Source of the DNA: Sulfitobacter sp. D7
GTDB lineage: Bacteria > Pseudomonadota > Alphaproteobacteria > Rhodobacterales > Rhodobacteraceae
Reading direction: 5' to 3'
Assembly: GCF_003611275.1 (NCBI RefSeq)
Contig: NZ_CP020694.1
Span: 2,108,001-2,172,000, forward strand
DNA: 64,000 nt
The notes under the pieces are model-generated. The model saw nothing but the letters and a program-made list of their open reading frames with translations. It ran no database searches and was not told the DNA's origin. The position numbers and the translations under genes were made by a program. Shown here piece by piece: positions 8,964 to 17,437 of the stretch (position 1 is the stretch's first letter; every line of letters starts with the position of its first letter).

Positions 8964-11876
8964 TTATTTCACCAGCAAGCTGGCCTCGTGCTTTTTCAGC
9001 GACCGGCGGGCGGCGGTGTAGCCTTCGATGCCGTCCTTTGTCGCAAGCTCAGGGAAGAGCTCAAGGATCTCGTTGCGTTGCTCTTCGCCGATACCGGCCA
9101 GCGACATGTCACCAGGCTGGAAGCTCTCGGTCCATGTGCCATCCGACAGGATCACCTCATGGCGGTCGAACATCACGTGGATGTAGGTGGTGCCAGAGAC
9201 CTCGACCACGTCGATGCCCTCCATGCCGGTCAGGTGTTTCGCCGCAACCAGCACTTCACGCTCTTCGAAGTAGAGCGCCGTTTTCTCGTTGGCGACCAAC
9301 ACGCGGTGGTTGGGGCTGACCATCATGTCACGCTCTGGCAGTGCATTGCCAAGCGCGCCCTTGCGGATCAGCACCGGCTTGAGATGGGCGGCCATTTCGA
9401 ATTCGGCCCCCGTCATCTCACGTGCGCCGACCCAACGGATCGTTTGGATGCCGTTGTCGCGGGTGATGACCCGGTCACCGACCTCAAGCGCCTCCACACG
9501 GACCTCACCACGCGGTGTGGCGATCTTGGTGCCCGGTGTGAAACAGGGGATGACATTTTCGATCTCGACAAAGTTCAAACGCCCGGCATCGCTGCCGTCT
9601 TCGTTGAAGTAGTCGACGAAACCGTCTTCGCGGTCGTCCGATGTATAGGTGATCTCGAAGCGACCACCCTCAGGGGCCGAGCCGCGCAGATCGAGCGTGT
9701 CAAAGTCCATGCCAGCGCTGCCACCGTCGACATCATCGCCTGCGTTTACGTTGACGAAGCTGTCCTGATCGGCACCGCCGGTCATCACGTCGACACCCGC
9801 ACCACCGTCGAGCAGATCGTCGCCCTGACCGCCTTGCAGCGTGTCGTCGCCCTCGCCGCCCATCAGCGTGTCATTCTCGCCGCCACCGTCGAGCAGGTCA
9901 TCGCCTTCGCCGCCGACCAGCAGGTCATCGTCACGGTTGCCGCGTAGCGTGTCATCGCCGGTGCCGCCGTCAAGCTCATCATTGCCCTGACCGCCCGAGA
10001 TACTGTCGTCGCCTTGACCGCCAAGCAGCGTGTCATTGCCGGTGTTGCCTTCGATGATGTCATCGTCGATCTGACCGTCGATATAGTCATCGCCAGAACC
10101 GCCGCGCAGCATGTCGGCGTCATCGGCGCCATAGATCACGTCATTGCCCGAACCACCGTCGACCGTATCCCTCCCGTTGTCCGTAACACGGTCGGGGGTG
10201 AAGGGGTTGGACGCATCATCTTCGTCGGGGATGTCGAGCACATCAAGGCCGAGGTCGGGATCATTGCCGGCAAAGATCGTGTCATTGCCAGCGCCACCAA
10301 GGATGCTGTCGTTGCCCTCGCCGCCGACGATACGGTCATCGCCGTCGCCGCCATCAACCCAATCGTCGTCGATGCCCGCGTCGATCACATCATCGCCCGT
10401 GCCGCCGGTGATGGTGTCACGGTCGTCGCCGGTCGAGATGGTGTCATTGCCCGCGCCGCCATCGACGGAGTCGCGGTCGTTCTCGGGATCGGCATCGGGG
10501 TCAAAGCTCAAGCTGTCGCTGTCGCTTTCCGGGTAGCCCAAATCAGGCGCGATATCGTCGTTGCCGGTGGTGATCATGTCGTCACCGTCACCGCCGTCGA
10601 CCACGTCAGAGCCCGCACCGGCTTCGACGATGTCATCGCCGTCGCCTGCCAGAATGGTGTCGTCACCGTCACCTGCGCGGACATAGTCGTCATCGCCTTC
10701 GGCACCGGGCAGGATCGCGTCGTCGTTGTCGATCATGTCGCCATCGGGGTCGCCGGTATAGGCGGTGTCGATCATGTCATCGCCTGCGGTGCCGTCAACA
10801 TAGCCGTCGCGGGTCGGATCGCCGTCACCCACGGTGACAGTCACGGTGCCTTCGTCGGTCAAACCGTCGGGGTCGGACACGGTATAGGTGATCGTCGCGT
10901 CGCCGGTGAAACCGTCATCGGCAACAAAAGTGATGGTGCCATCGTCGTTGATGGTCACGGTGCCATCGTCGCTGGAGGCATCTGCAACGCTCAACGTGTC
11001 GCCATCCACATCGGTGTCGTTGTCCAGAACCGGGATCACGACCGCTTCGGTGCCGGTGGTGCTGGCCGTGTCGTCATTGGCCTCGGGCGCATCGTTTACC
11101 GGGTTCACGGTGACATTCACGGTGCCGGTGTCGGTGCCGCCATTGCCGTCGTCCACGGTGTAGGTGATGGTTGTGTCGCCGTTGAAATCCGCATCGGGCG
11201 TGAAGGTCAGCGTGCCATCGTCGTTGATGACCACAGGCCCCGCAGGGCAGGTTGCCATGGTGACGGTCAGCGTGTCGCCATCGCTGTCGCTGTCATTGCC
11301 CAGCACGTCAACGGTGCCGGAGGTGTCTTCGTCGATCTCAAGCACATCGTCTTCGGCCACGGGCGCATCGTTGCCGCCGCCCTCTGGCTTGTCGTCGTCG
11401 AAGATCACATTGTCGATCGCGCCGGAGCCTTCGAACCGCACTTCAAAGCGCGACACGCCGTCAATGTTGAACTGAACGAACCGTTCGCCGCCGTCGCCGG
11501 TGGGCTGAACGTAGTGGTTCTGGATCACGTCGCCATTGTCATCGTAAAAGATGACACGGGTGCCCTCGCCGCTGGTCTCTTCGATGTCTTTGAAGGTGAC
11601 GCCCTTCATGCGCACCATGTCATCGAAATCAAAGAACAGGCTGCCGCCGCCGGCGTTGTCGTCCGGGTCGCTTTGATCGCCGTCTTCAGAGACGATCAGC
11701 AGACCTTCAAGCGTGTCGGAGGCCAGATCGCTGTCGCCACCTGTCGGGTTGCTGCTGTCAAAGATCATCGCATCGCCGGCTCCGCCGCTGGCCGAAACCG
11801 TAACGCCCAGAGCTGCATATTCATCGTCAATGATGGTGCCTGCGCTGAACGCGTTGAAATCAAGTGTTCTAATCAT
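8964..11876 (-). CDS. Secreted RTX/Hint-domain protein
   Basis: A 970-residue, highly acidic protein. In order: an N-terminal jelly-roll-like domain (about 1-165); two cadherin/Big-type tandem domains, each opening NDAPxAxDD (about 170-360); a long block of RTX calcium-binding nonapeptides GGxGxDxxx (about 390-760); and a C-terminal Hint module starting CFTPGTKIATPRGEV with the late block SPNHRVL, then about 100 further residues. No N-terminal signal peptide is visible, consistent with type I secretion, although no T1SS genes are nearby. The start ATG 11876 has a strong GGAG site. Hint domains can autoprocess, but the terminal His-Asn pair of inteins is not obvious here. The likely role is surface or exported adhesin/matrix protein. 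Confidence 0.85.
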   Translation of the reverse strand: MIRTLDFNAFSAGTIIDDEYAALGVTVSASGGAGDAMIFDSSNPTGGDSDLASDTLEGLLIVSEDGDQSDPDDNAGGGSLFFDFDDMVRMKGVTFKDIEETSGEGTRVIFYDDNGDVIQNHYVQPTGDGGERFVQFNIDGVSRFEVRFEGSGAIDNVIFDDDKPEGGGNDAPVAEDDVLEIDEDTSGTVDVLGNDSDSDGDTLTVTMATCPAGPVVINDDGTLTFTPDADFNGDTTITYTVDDGNGGTDTGTVNVTVNPVNDAPEANDDTASTTGTEAVVIPVLDNDTDVDGDTLSVADASSDDGTVTINDDGTITFVADDGFTGDATITYTVSDPDGLTDEGTVTVTVGDGDPTRDGYVDGTAGDDMIDTAYTGDPDGDMIDNDDAILPGAEGDDDYVRAGDGDDTILAGDGDDIVEAGAGSDVVDGGDGDDMITTGNDDIAPDLGYPESDSDSLSFDPDADPENDRDSVDGGAGNDTISTGDDRDTITGGTGDDVIDAGIDDDWVDGGDGDDRIVGGEGNDSILGGAGNDTIFAGNDPDLGLDVLDIPDEDDASNPFTPDRVTDNGRDTVDGGSGNDVIYGADDADMLRGGSGDDYIDGQIDDDIIEGNTGNDTLLGGQGDDSISGGQGNDELDGGTGDDTLRGNRDDDLLVGGEGDDLLDGGGENDTLMGGEGDDTLQGGQGDDLLDGGAGVDVMTGGADQDSFVNVNAGDDVDGGSAGMDFDTLDLRGSAPEGGRFEITYTSDDREDGFVDYFNEDGSDAGRLNFVEIENVIPCFTPGTKIATPRGEVRVEALEVGDRVITRDNGIQTIRWVGAREMTGAEFEMAAHLKPVLIRKGALGNALPERDMMVSPNHRVLVANEKTALYFEEREVLVAAKHLTGMEGIDVVEVSGTTYIHVMFDRHEVILSDGTWTESFQPGDMSLAGIGEEQRNEILELFPELATKDGIEGYTAARRSLKKHEASLLVK

Positions 11877-12319
11877 TGTGAAATCTCCTGAGCGGTGTTG
11901 CACGCGGCGCGCAACGCGGCCGTCTTGGAAGTAGATGCTGTTTCAATCTGATGTATGGAGCGCCGAACGGCAGAGCGATCGAACCGGGCAATTCTTGCCC
12001 CGCAGAAGGCCAGTGGCAGGACCTGTCGCTTATGTCTCATGTCGTCTCTCCCTCCATTCACACGCGCCCCGCTGGCTGAAATCCAGATCAGGCGGCCTGC
12101 ATACTTGCAGCAACGAAGGGAAGAGCCTGTACGAGGCCCACAAACCGAGAAGAACACCTCCCCGGTATGTTGTGCTTACGGCGCTAACTTGCGGCGTACC
12201 CACATCTCCCGCATCCGTGATGCGCTTAATGCGGCCGCCCCCGTGACCTACAGACTTCTTTGCCCCCCAGTTGGGCACCTAAAGGGATAGCCCTCCTATA
12301 CGAATGGACAAAGGAAAAA

Positions 12320-12451
12320 ATGTTTGAAAATTGCCGGAACCAAATGAAGTTTTGCCGCAATTCAGGTGGTTTAGCCGATCTCATGGCGGCGATTGTTTCC
12401 CTGGCATTCCTCGCCGAAATCGCGATTCGCCATAGGATTAAGGAAAATTAA
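12320..12451 (+). CDS. Possible 43-aa small protein
   Basis: ATG at 12320 is preceded by AAAGGA (12310-12315) at good spacing, and the frame stops at TAA 12451. The N-terminal half is polar with two cysteines (MFENCRNQMKFC), followed by a hydrophobic stretch (LMAAIVSLAFLAEIAI) long enough for one membrane segment, then a basic tail RHRIKEN. No family is recognised. It could be a small membrane protein or chance. Confidence 0.25.
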   Translation: MFENCRNQMKFCRNSGGLADLMAAIVSLAFLAEIAIRHRIKEN

Positions 12452-12510
12452 CGCCAAAATGCGGCCGCGCCCTTTCACCCCCGGTCAAGATTGTTTCGCG
12501 GTGAGAGACA

Positions 12511-12783
12511 ATGTTGCCGCAAATGCGCCGCATCTGTGCCGCCTTGTTTTCGTCATTCTTTTTGATTGCTTGTTCACAAGCTGGAACCAATGGCCCGAAA
12601 ACCTGCGGAACTGGTGACAAAGCCACTGGTAGAGCGCCTTATTCCCGCCGAATCAGTCGCGCACCTGCAGGGGGATTCAGAAGCTCATGCAAGGCATTTC
12701 GCCGGAAACACATCGGAACCGCAACCGGCGCGGCGAGGTGGGCCTATAAGAAGCGGCCTATCGCCTCTTTGCGGCAGACTTAA
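12511..12783 (+). CDS. Possible small lipoprotein, perhaps decayed
   Basis: The frame opens MLPQMRRICAALFSSFFLIACSQAG, which has the three parts of a lipoprotein signal: basic start, hydrophobic core and the lipobox LIAC with the cysteine near residue 21. The following residues are arginine-rich and unlike a mature lipoprotein, and a different frame (through about 12826) reads more plausibly downstream. This suggests a frameshift or a chance signal-like sequence. A purine-rich GGTGAGAGA precedes the start. No homologue is recognised. Confidence 0.25.
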   Translation: MLPQMRRICAALFSSFFLIACSQAGTNGPKTCGTGDKATGRAPYSRRISRAPAGGFRSSCKAFRRKHIGTATGAARWAYKKRPIASLRQT

Positions 12784-13093
12784 TCGCGCAAAGGCGGCTG
12801 CTGGTCTCGAACGTATACCTCACTAGCCGCTTACCTCCCCCCGAACATCCGCGCCAAAATGCGCCAAATCCGACCCTCAAAACGACATTTCAAAGTCCAC
12901 AAACGACACCGCGCCGATGGCGCGCAAACCCCAGCCATAGTGCACTCTGCGCCCCGCCCCTGCGGCAGGGTGTCGCACCCCCCATTTCACCCTATTGCAA
13001 TGGCCGCTCGGGTAGACCAAATGCGCCGCATGTTGATGTATGCCGTTCATAAGAGGCGCCCGCGCAAACCGGGCACGCTGCTGAACCGCCGGT

Positions 13094-13139
13094 AACCCCG
13101 GTCGGACAGGCCGATCCGCCTGTTCGGACCATCGGGGTT
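13094..13139. other. Strong imperfect hairpin
   Basis: AACCCCG...GGACAGGC (13094-13111) pairs with GCCTGTTC...CGGGGTT (13118-13139) around a 6-base loop, with a small internal bulge and a G-U pair, giving about 18 paired positions. No T tract follows, so it is not a typical intrinsic terminator. It lies about 125 bases upstream of the DUF1127 start and could be part of a 5' leader or a small RNA. Confidence 0.4.
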
Positions 13140-13264
13140 CCAACTGACTTTCCGGATCACACTCGGGATGAGACCCACACAACCGACCCGGCCCGGCCTC
13201 TTGGCACTGACCGTCGTCTTTTGCGGATCCTTCCTTTTACGACCTTTCTGATATGGAGCATGCC

Positions 13265-13537
13265 ATGCATTTCCGCCTGCTGAAGAACACCAACCAGATC
13301 GCCGGGATGCCCGGAACCGCCTTTAACGGCACCATCGGTCAAGTCGCCAACGCCGAGGGTCTGGCCCTTGTCGCCATGCTGCGGCGTGCCCTGCGCGACA
13401 CCGCGCGCCGTTGGGAGCGCAACCGCACGCTGTCGACGCTGAACGCGATGGATGACCGTCTGCTGCAGGATATTGGCCTGAACCGCAAAGACATCCCCCA
13501 GCATATCCGCGACATGGAAAGTTTTTCCCGCCGCTGA
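13265..13537 (+). CDS. DUF1127 domain protein
   Basis: About 90 residues. The C-terminal half carries the DUF1127 signature: a basic helix (RRALRDTARRWERNRT) followed by LSTLNAMDDRLLQDIGLNRKDI. In other alphaproteobacteria short DUF1127 proteins act in RNA turnover and phosphate/carbon metabolism; this one has an extra N-terminal segment of about 40 residues. ATG 13265 is chosen because GGAG lies at good spacing; ATG 13253 is also in frame. It is a single gene. Confidence 0.8.
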   Translation: MHFRLLKNTNQIAGMPGTAFNGTIGQVANAEGLALVAMLRRALRDTARRWERNRTLSTLNAMDDRLLQDIGLNRKDIPQHIRDMESFSRR

Positions 13538-13619
13538 ACAGCCCCACCCGCGCCCCGCTTGAAGGGTCGCGGCGGGCCTTAATTATATGGCGTCCTGCAG
13601 GGGGGCACCGGTCATAACC

Positions 13620-13645
13620 GCACCGCGCCACACCCGGCGCGGTGC
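13620..13645. terminator. GC-rich hairpin after the DUF1127 gene
   Basis: GCACCGCGCC (13620-13629), loop ACACCC and GGCGCGGTGC (13636-13645) form a perfect 10-bp stem. It sits in the 299-base gap between the DUF1127 gene and choX. No U tract follows, so it may be a processing or stabilising hairpin rather than an intrinsic terminator. The rest of the gap shows no gene. Confidence 0.35.
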
Positions 13646-13836
13646 CCGAACTTGCGTCATCCTCTCGGCAATCGTGTTGCACAGGGACGCGCGATTTGTT
13701 TTCTTATCTCCAGCAAACCCGGCCATCGAAAGCTGCCGCGCCCTATCGCGCGACCGGCTTCTTCTTGATGCAAAGGGACAAAGATCAGCGGTGCGCGCCT
13801 GCGTGGAACTGCGGATACACTAGAGGAGATATCACT

Positions 13837-14805
13837 ATGAAACGCTATTTGCTTGGCACGGTTTTCGCCGTCGCGACCCCCATGGCTGCCGCCGCTCAGG
13901 ACTGCGGCGAAGTCTCGATCGCGGAAATGAACTGGGCCTCGGCACAGATCGTCACCGCCGTGACCGAATTCCTGCTGGTTCAGGGCTATTCCTGCGATGT
14001 GACCGTGGTACCGTCGGACACCACGCCCGCCGTGACATCGCTGTCCGAGAACAACGAGCCGGACATCGTGCCCGAACTGTGGCCGAACTCCGCCGGTGAC
14101 GCTTACAAAAAGCTGAAAGCGGACGGCAAGATTGTTGAGCTGACTTCCGTGCTTGATCCCGGTGGTGTCGAAGGCTGGTGGGTGCCGACCTATCTTGTGG
14201 ATGAGCATCCCGAGCTTGCCACCATCGAAGGCATCTTGGAAAACCCCGAACTGGTCGGCGGCATGTTCAACAACTGTCCCGATGGCTGGGGCTGCCGCAT
14301 CGTGAGCGACAACCTCGCCCGCGCCTATGACCTCGAAGGCAATGGCATCGAAGTTTTTGACCACGGCTCGGGTGAGACGATGGTGACCTCGATGGCGTCG
14401 GCCTATGAAAGCAAAGAGCCATGGTTCGGCTACTATTGGGCCCCAACCACGCCGCTGGGCAAATACGACATGACCAGCGTCGATCTGGGCGAATTTGACG
14501 AGGCCGCGCACAGCGCCAACCAGAACGCCGAAAACCCAGAGCCCAAGCCTTCGGCCTTCCCGACGGCGCCGGTTCTGACTGTGATGACCAAGGATTTCCA
14601 CGACAACAATCCTGAGATCGCGGAATTCATCGGCAACGTCTCCTTCAAGACCGAAGAGATGAGCAAGCTGCTGGCATGGCAGGGCGAAAGCAACGCTTCG
14701 AATGAAGAAGCGGCTGTTTACTTCTTGCAGAACAACAAGGACGTCTGGGCCGATTGGCTGAGCGAAGACGCCCGTGGCAACCTGTCCAAGCTGCTTGAGC
14801 AGTAA
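13837..14805 (+). CDS. choX: Choline/glycine betaine ABC substrate-binding protein
   Basis: A 322-residue OpuAC-family periplasmic receptor. The signal peptide covers about residues 1-20 (KRYLLGTVFAVATPMAAAA, cleavage before QDCG). The mature part has the family's tryptophan-rich ligand segments (AEMNWASAQ, GGVEGWWVPT, KEPWFGYYWAPT) that supply the aromatic cage for trimethylammonium ligands. ATG 13837 has a strong GAGGAG site; upstream sequence in this frame is non-coding. It is followed by choW and choV homologues. It probably binds choline, betaine or a related marine osmolyte; the exact ligand cannot be read from sequence. Confidence 0.88.
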   Translation: MKRYLLGTVFAVATPMAAAAQDCGEVSIAEMNWASAQIVTAVTEFLLVQGYSCDVTVVPSDTTPAVTSLSENNEPDIVPELWPNSAGDAYKKLKADGKIVELTSVLDPGGVEGWWVPTYLVDEHPELATIEGILENPELVGGMFNNCPDGWGCRIVSDNLARAYDLEGNGIEVFDHGSGETMVTSMASAYESKEPWFGYYWAPTTPLGKYDMTSVDLGEFDEAAHSANQNAENPEPKPSAFPTAPVLTVMTKDFHDNNPEIAEFIGNVSFKTEEMSKLLAWQGESNASNEEAAVYFLQNNKDVWADWLSEDARGNLSKLLEQ

Positions 14806-14823
14806 GACAGAGTGACAAAACGG

Positions 14824-14874
14824 CGGGCGGGGAACTCATTTGGGTTTCCCGCCCGTTTGTTTCAGAACGGGCGG
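14824..14874 (+). terminator. Terminator with a competing hairpin between choX and choW
   Basis: Hairpin 1 pairs CGGGCGGGGAAC (14824-14835) with GTTTCCCGCCCG (14844-14855) and is followed by TTTGTTT, a good intrinsic terminator. Hairpin 2 pairs CCGCCCGTT (14849-14857) with AACGGGCGG (14866-14874), a perfect 9-bp stem that uses the 3' arm of hairpin 1. The two cannot form together. The arrangement could attenuate transport-gene transcription or protect the choX mRNA 3' end. Confidence 0.7.
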
Positions 14875-15055
14875 CAAGACTTACGTCTTTTCACACCGAC
14901 TGCGCCTTGGCCCCCGCCGACTGCGCAGTTTCTTTGCAAGGACATGGGTTTGATTTGCCGCCTCTGCATGGGGCAGCCGACGCCGCGCAGACCGCGCGGC
15001 GCACCGGCCCCCTCCCCAAAAGTAAACGGTCTGATGCAGACCGGGAAAGCGACAG

Positions 15056-16081
15056 ATGGCGACCTACGATAACTTCTTTGACTCGCTCGGCCTGCGCGGC
15101 TGGTGCGGCGATGACCAAGGCGGTGGGCTTAGCTCCATGGCCGATCTCATGGGCCAAGCGGGCGGCGATGCCGATACGACGCTTTGGGACGCCCCCTTCC
15201 CTTCGCTCGATGCGCTGCATGACAGTTGCAACGCGATCCCACAGTCGCGTGATCTGACCCAAGGGCTGGAAGAGGGCTTCCTCGCCATCAAGGACAGTCT
15301 CAAAGTCGTTGTCGATCCGCTGACCCAACCGCTGAGCTGGGCGCTAGAGAATGCGCTTTGGATCATGCAGGCGGTACCATGGTTCATCATGATCCCGCTT
15401 TTGATGGCGATCACCTTTGCCGTGGGCCGCTCGCTGAAACTGGTGGGTCTGGTGGCGCTGGTCTTTGGCTTCCTCGCCTTTATCGACTTTTACGAACACA
15501 CCATGCAGACGCTGGCGATCATCTTTGTCTGCGCCTTTATATGTGTGCTTTTGGGCGTGCCCATCGGCATCGCCATGTCGCGCAGTGACCGTGTGCAGCG
15601 CACGATGATCCCGGTGCTGGACATGCTGCAAACCCTGCCGCCCTTCGTCTACCTGATCCCGCTGATCTTCCTCTTTTCGGTGACCGAGCCCAAGCTCTAC
15701 GGCATCGCGATCATCCTTTACGCCATCGTGCCGGTGGTGCGTCTGACCGACCTTGGCATCCGTCTGGTCGACAAAGACGTGATCGAGGCCGCCGACGCCT
15801 TTGGCATGACCAACCGTCAAAAGCTTTACAAGGTGCAGATCCCGCTGGCGCTGCCCAACATCATGGCCGGTGTGAACCAGACCATCATGATGAGCCTCGC
15901 CATGGTCGTTATCGCCTCGCTGGTTTCGGCCCCCGGTCTGGGCGTGCTGGTGCTGCGCGGCATTCGGAGCCTTGAATTGGGCGTGGGCCTCCTGTCGGGT
16001 CTGGGGATCGTGCTGCTTGCGATCATCCTCGACCGGGTCACCAAAGCCGCGCTTGCGCGGATCAACGCGGCGCAGAAGTGA
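15056..16081 (+). CDS. choW: Choline/glycine betaine ABC permease
   Basis: A 341-residue ProW/OpuAB-type inner-membrane permease. An acidic N-terminal extension of about 90 residues precedes six or seven hydrophobic segments. The binding-protein-dependent transport signature lies near residues 235-260 (EAADAFGMTNRQKLYKVQIPLALP), the EAA loop that contacts the ATPase. A 250-base gap separates it from choX, holding a terminator and a small hairpin (CGGTCTG/CAGACCG, 15027-15043) just before the ribosome-binding site. It overlaps or abuts choV. Confidence 0.9.
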   Translation: MATYDNFFDSLGLRGWCGDDQGGGLSSMADLMGQAGGDADTTLWDAPFPSLDALHDSCNAIPQSRDLTQGLEEGFLAIKDSLKVVVDPLTQPLSWALENALWIMQAVPWFIMIPLLMAITFAVGRSLKLVGLVALVFGFLAFIDFYEHTMQTLAIIFVCAFICVLLGVPIGIAMSRSDRVQRTMIPVLDMLQTLPPFVYLIPLIFLFSVTEPKLYGIAIILYAIVPVVRLTDLGIRLVDKDVIEAADAFGMTNRQKLYKVQIPLALPNIMAGVNQTIMMSLAMVVIASLVSAPGLGVLVLRGIRSLELGVGLLSGLGIVLLAIILDRVTKAALARINAAQK

Positions 16082-16089
16082 GGCCAGAC

Positions 16090-17133
16090 ATGACAGACGA
16101 TATCAAGATTTCCGTCCGCAACCTCTATAAAATCTTCGGCGATGACCCGCAGGGCGCGCTGGAGAAGGTGCGCGGCGGCATGAGCAAGACCGACCTTCAG
16201 GCCGAGACCGGCCATGTGCTGGGTCTTAACAACATCAACGTGGACATGCCTGCGGGCAAGACCACGGTGATCATGGGGCTGTCGGGTTCGGGCAAATCGA
16301 CCCTGATCCGGCACCTCAACCGCCTCATTGACCCCACCTCGGGCGAAGTGATCATGAACGGCGAGAACATCCTCGACTACAACGAGCGTCGCCTGCGCGA
16401 GATGCGCAAGCACAAGATGTCGATGGTGTTCCAAAAGTTCGCCCTGCTGCCGCATCGCACGGTGTTGGAAAACACCGGGCTCAGCTGGGAGATCGAAGGC
16501 AAGAACCGCAGCAAATACGCGGCTGAGGCCACCAAATGGCTGAACCGCGTCGGGCTGGAGGGGCAAGGAGAGCAGTATCCCGCGCAGCTATCTGGCGGGA
16601 TGCAGCAGCGTGTGGGCATCGCCCGCGCGCTCACGTCGAACTCTGACGTGATGCTGATGGACGAGGCGTTCTCCGCGCTCGACCCGCTGATCCGGACCGA
16701 CATGCAGGATCTGCTGATCGAGTTGCAAGAAGAGCTGCATAAGACCGTGATCTTCATCACCCACGATCTGGACGAGGCGCTAAAACTGGCGGACCATCTG
16801 GTGATCCTCAAAGACGGGTTCATCGTCCAGCAGGGCGAGCCACAGCATATCCTGCTGAACCCCAATGATCCCTACATCGAAGCCTTCGTCAGCGACATCA
16901 ACCGCGCGCGGGTGCTGCGGGTACGGTCGGTCATGGAGAAGACCGAGGTGCCGCCTGCAGATGTGGCCGGTGAGGTCGATTTCGACGACACGCTGGAAAG
17001 CATCATCGCGGTTTCTGGAGGGGATACGACCAACAACTACCGCGTCATGCGCGAGGGCAAACAGGTCGGCGTGTTGCATATGCGTGATCTGGTCCGCGCG
17101 CTGGTCCCACGGCATCCCGGCGAGGCGGCATAA
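16090..17133 (+). CDS. choV: Choline/glycine betaine ABC ATPase
   Basis: A 347-residue ProV-type ATPase. Walker A GLSGSGKST is near residue 65, the Q-loop is in MVFQKFALLPHRT, the ABC signature is LSGGMQQR, Walker B is VMLMDEAFSALD and the H-loop is IFITHDLDEA. A C-terminal CBS-like extension (about residues 275-345) is typical of osmoprotectant importers. ATG 16090 is preferred; a GTG at 16078 is in frame and overlaps the choW stop. It is the last gene of the set. Confidence 0.92.
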   Translation: MTDDIKISVRNLYKIFGDDPQGALEKVRGGMSKTDLQAETGHVLGLNNINVDMPAGKTTVIMGLSGSGKSTLIRHLNRLIDPTSGEVIMNGENILDYNERRLREMRKHKMSMVFQKFALLPHRTVLENTGLSWEIEGKNRSKYAAEATKWLNRVGLEGQGEQYPAQLSGGMQQRVGIARALTSNSDVMLMDEAFSALDPLIRTDMQDLLIELQEELHKTVIFITHDLDEALKLADHLVILKDGFIVQQGEPQHILLNPNDPYIEAFVSDINRARVLRVRSVMEKTEVPPADVAGEVDFDDTLESIIAVSGGDTTNNYRVMREGKQVGVLHMRDLVRALVPRHPGEAA

Positions 17134-17159
17134 GCCGCCACCCGCGACTAAGAGACAGT

Positions 17160-17185
17160 CATCGCCTGCCTGCGGGTGGGCGATG
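17160..17185 (+). terminator. Hairpin downstream of choV
   Basis: CATCGCC (17160-17166) pairs with GGCGATG (17179-17185), with further inner CC/GG pairing, 26 bases after the choV stop. No T run follows, so it would be a Rho-assisted or RNA-stabilising element. The call rests on position and stem only. Confidence 0.35.
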
Positions 17186-17194
17186 CGACGGGGG

Positions 17195-17365
17195 CTACCC
17201 CTTTATGGTGGAGCCGTGGGCCCCTAGCGCTCCAATCACCTCCACCTCCAAACTCGTAAGCGAAGACCCAACGTCGATGGCCTGCCCCACCCCCGCCGCG
17301 GCACGCGAAAAGCGGTCATAGTCAATCACATGGCGCGCCCCCGATGGCGCTTTGCCGCCGATCAA
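17195..17365 (-). pseudogene. Short coding-like frame, possibly a gene remnant
   Basis: In the 304-base gap between choV and rsbR, the minus strand has an open stretch with strong coding character (high GC3; reads GARHVIDYDRFSRAAAG and ends LGAHGSTIKG) that stops at TAG (17195-17197). An in-frame TAG lies only four codons upstream of the best start, TTG 17365, and there is no ATG. It is either a 56-aa protein with a TTG start or the 3' end of a lost gene. No family is recognised. Confidence 0.3.
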
Positions 17366-17380
17366 AATCCCTGCGTCCTA

Positions 17381-17411
17381 TTGACACTTGGCCCCACGAT
17401 TGGCCTATGGG
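17381..17411 (+). promoter_or_regulatory. Candidate promoter of the stressosome operon
   Basis: TTGACA at 17381-17386 is a perfect -35 hexamer. A poor -10 candidate (CTATGG or TATGGG, about 17405-17411) follows at 18-19 bases. The rsbR ATG is 27 bases further on. It would be the only obvious housekeeping-type promoter for the five-gene operon. Confidence 0.4.
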
Positions 17412-17437
17412 GGGTGAAATAAACACTGGGGTTCAAG

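Larger units (their letters stand above)
11877..13264. other. Gene-poor 1.4-kb intergenic region
   Basis: No convincing long gene lies between the RTX/Hint start and the DUF1127 gene. Reading frames here have weak coding character. Three items are listed separately: a 43-codon frame (12320), a lipobox-bearing frame (12511) and a strong hairpin (13094-13139). The Hint gene's promoter should lie in the first few hundred bases. The 12300-12450 part is clearly less GC-rich than its surroundings. The stretch may hold regulatory RNA or decayed genes. Confidence 0.5.

Noticed and set aside
9700..10800. Short periodic DNA repeats resembling a CRISPR or tandem-repeat locus
   Set aside because: The periodicity is that of codons for RTX nonapeptides (GGxGxDxxx) inside one continuous reading frame; the repeats vary and there are no spacers.
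10014..11891. 625-codon plus-strand frame opposite the RTX/Hint gene
   Set aside because: It is a valine/isoleucine-rich mirror of the repeat-encoding strand; the minus-strand product has clear domains and a good ribosome-binding site.
12877..13182. 101-codon minus-strand frame in the gene-poor stretch
   Set aside because: No ribosome-binding site, no recognisable domain, and it crosses the strong hairpin at 13094-13139.
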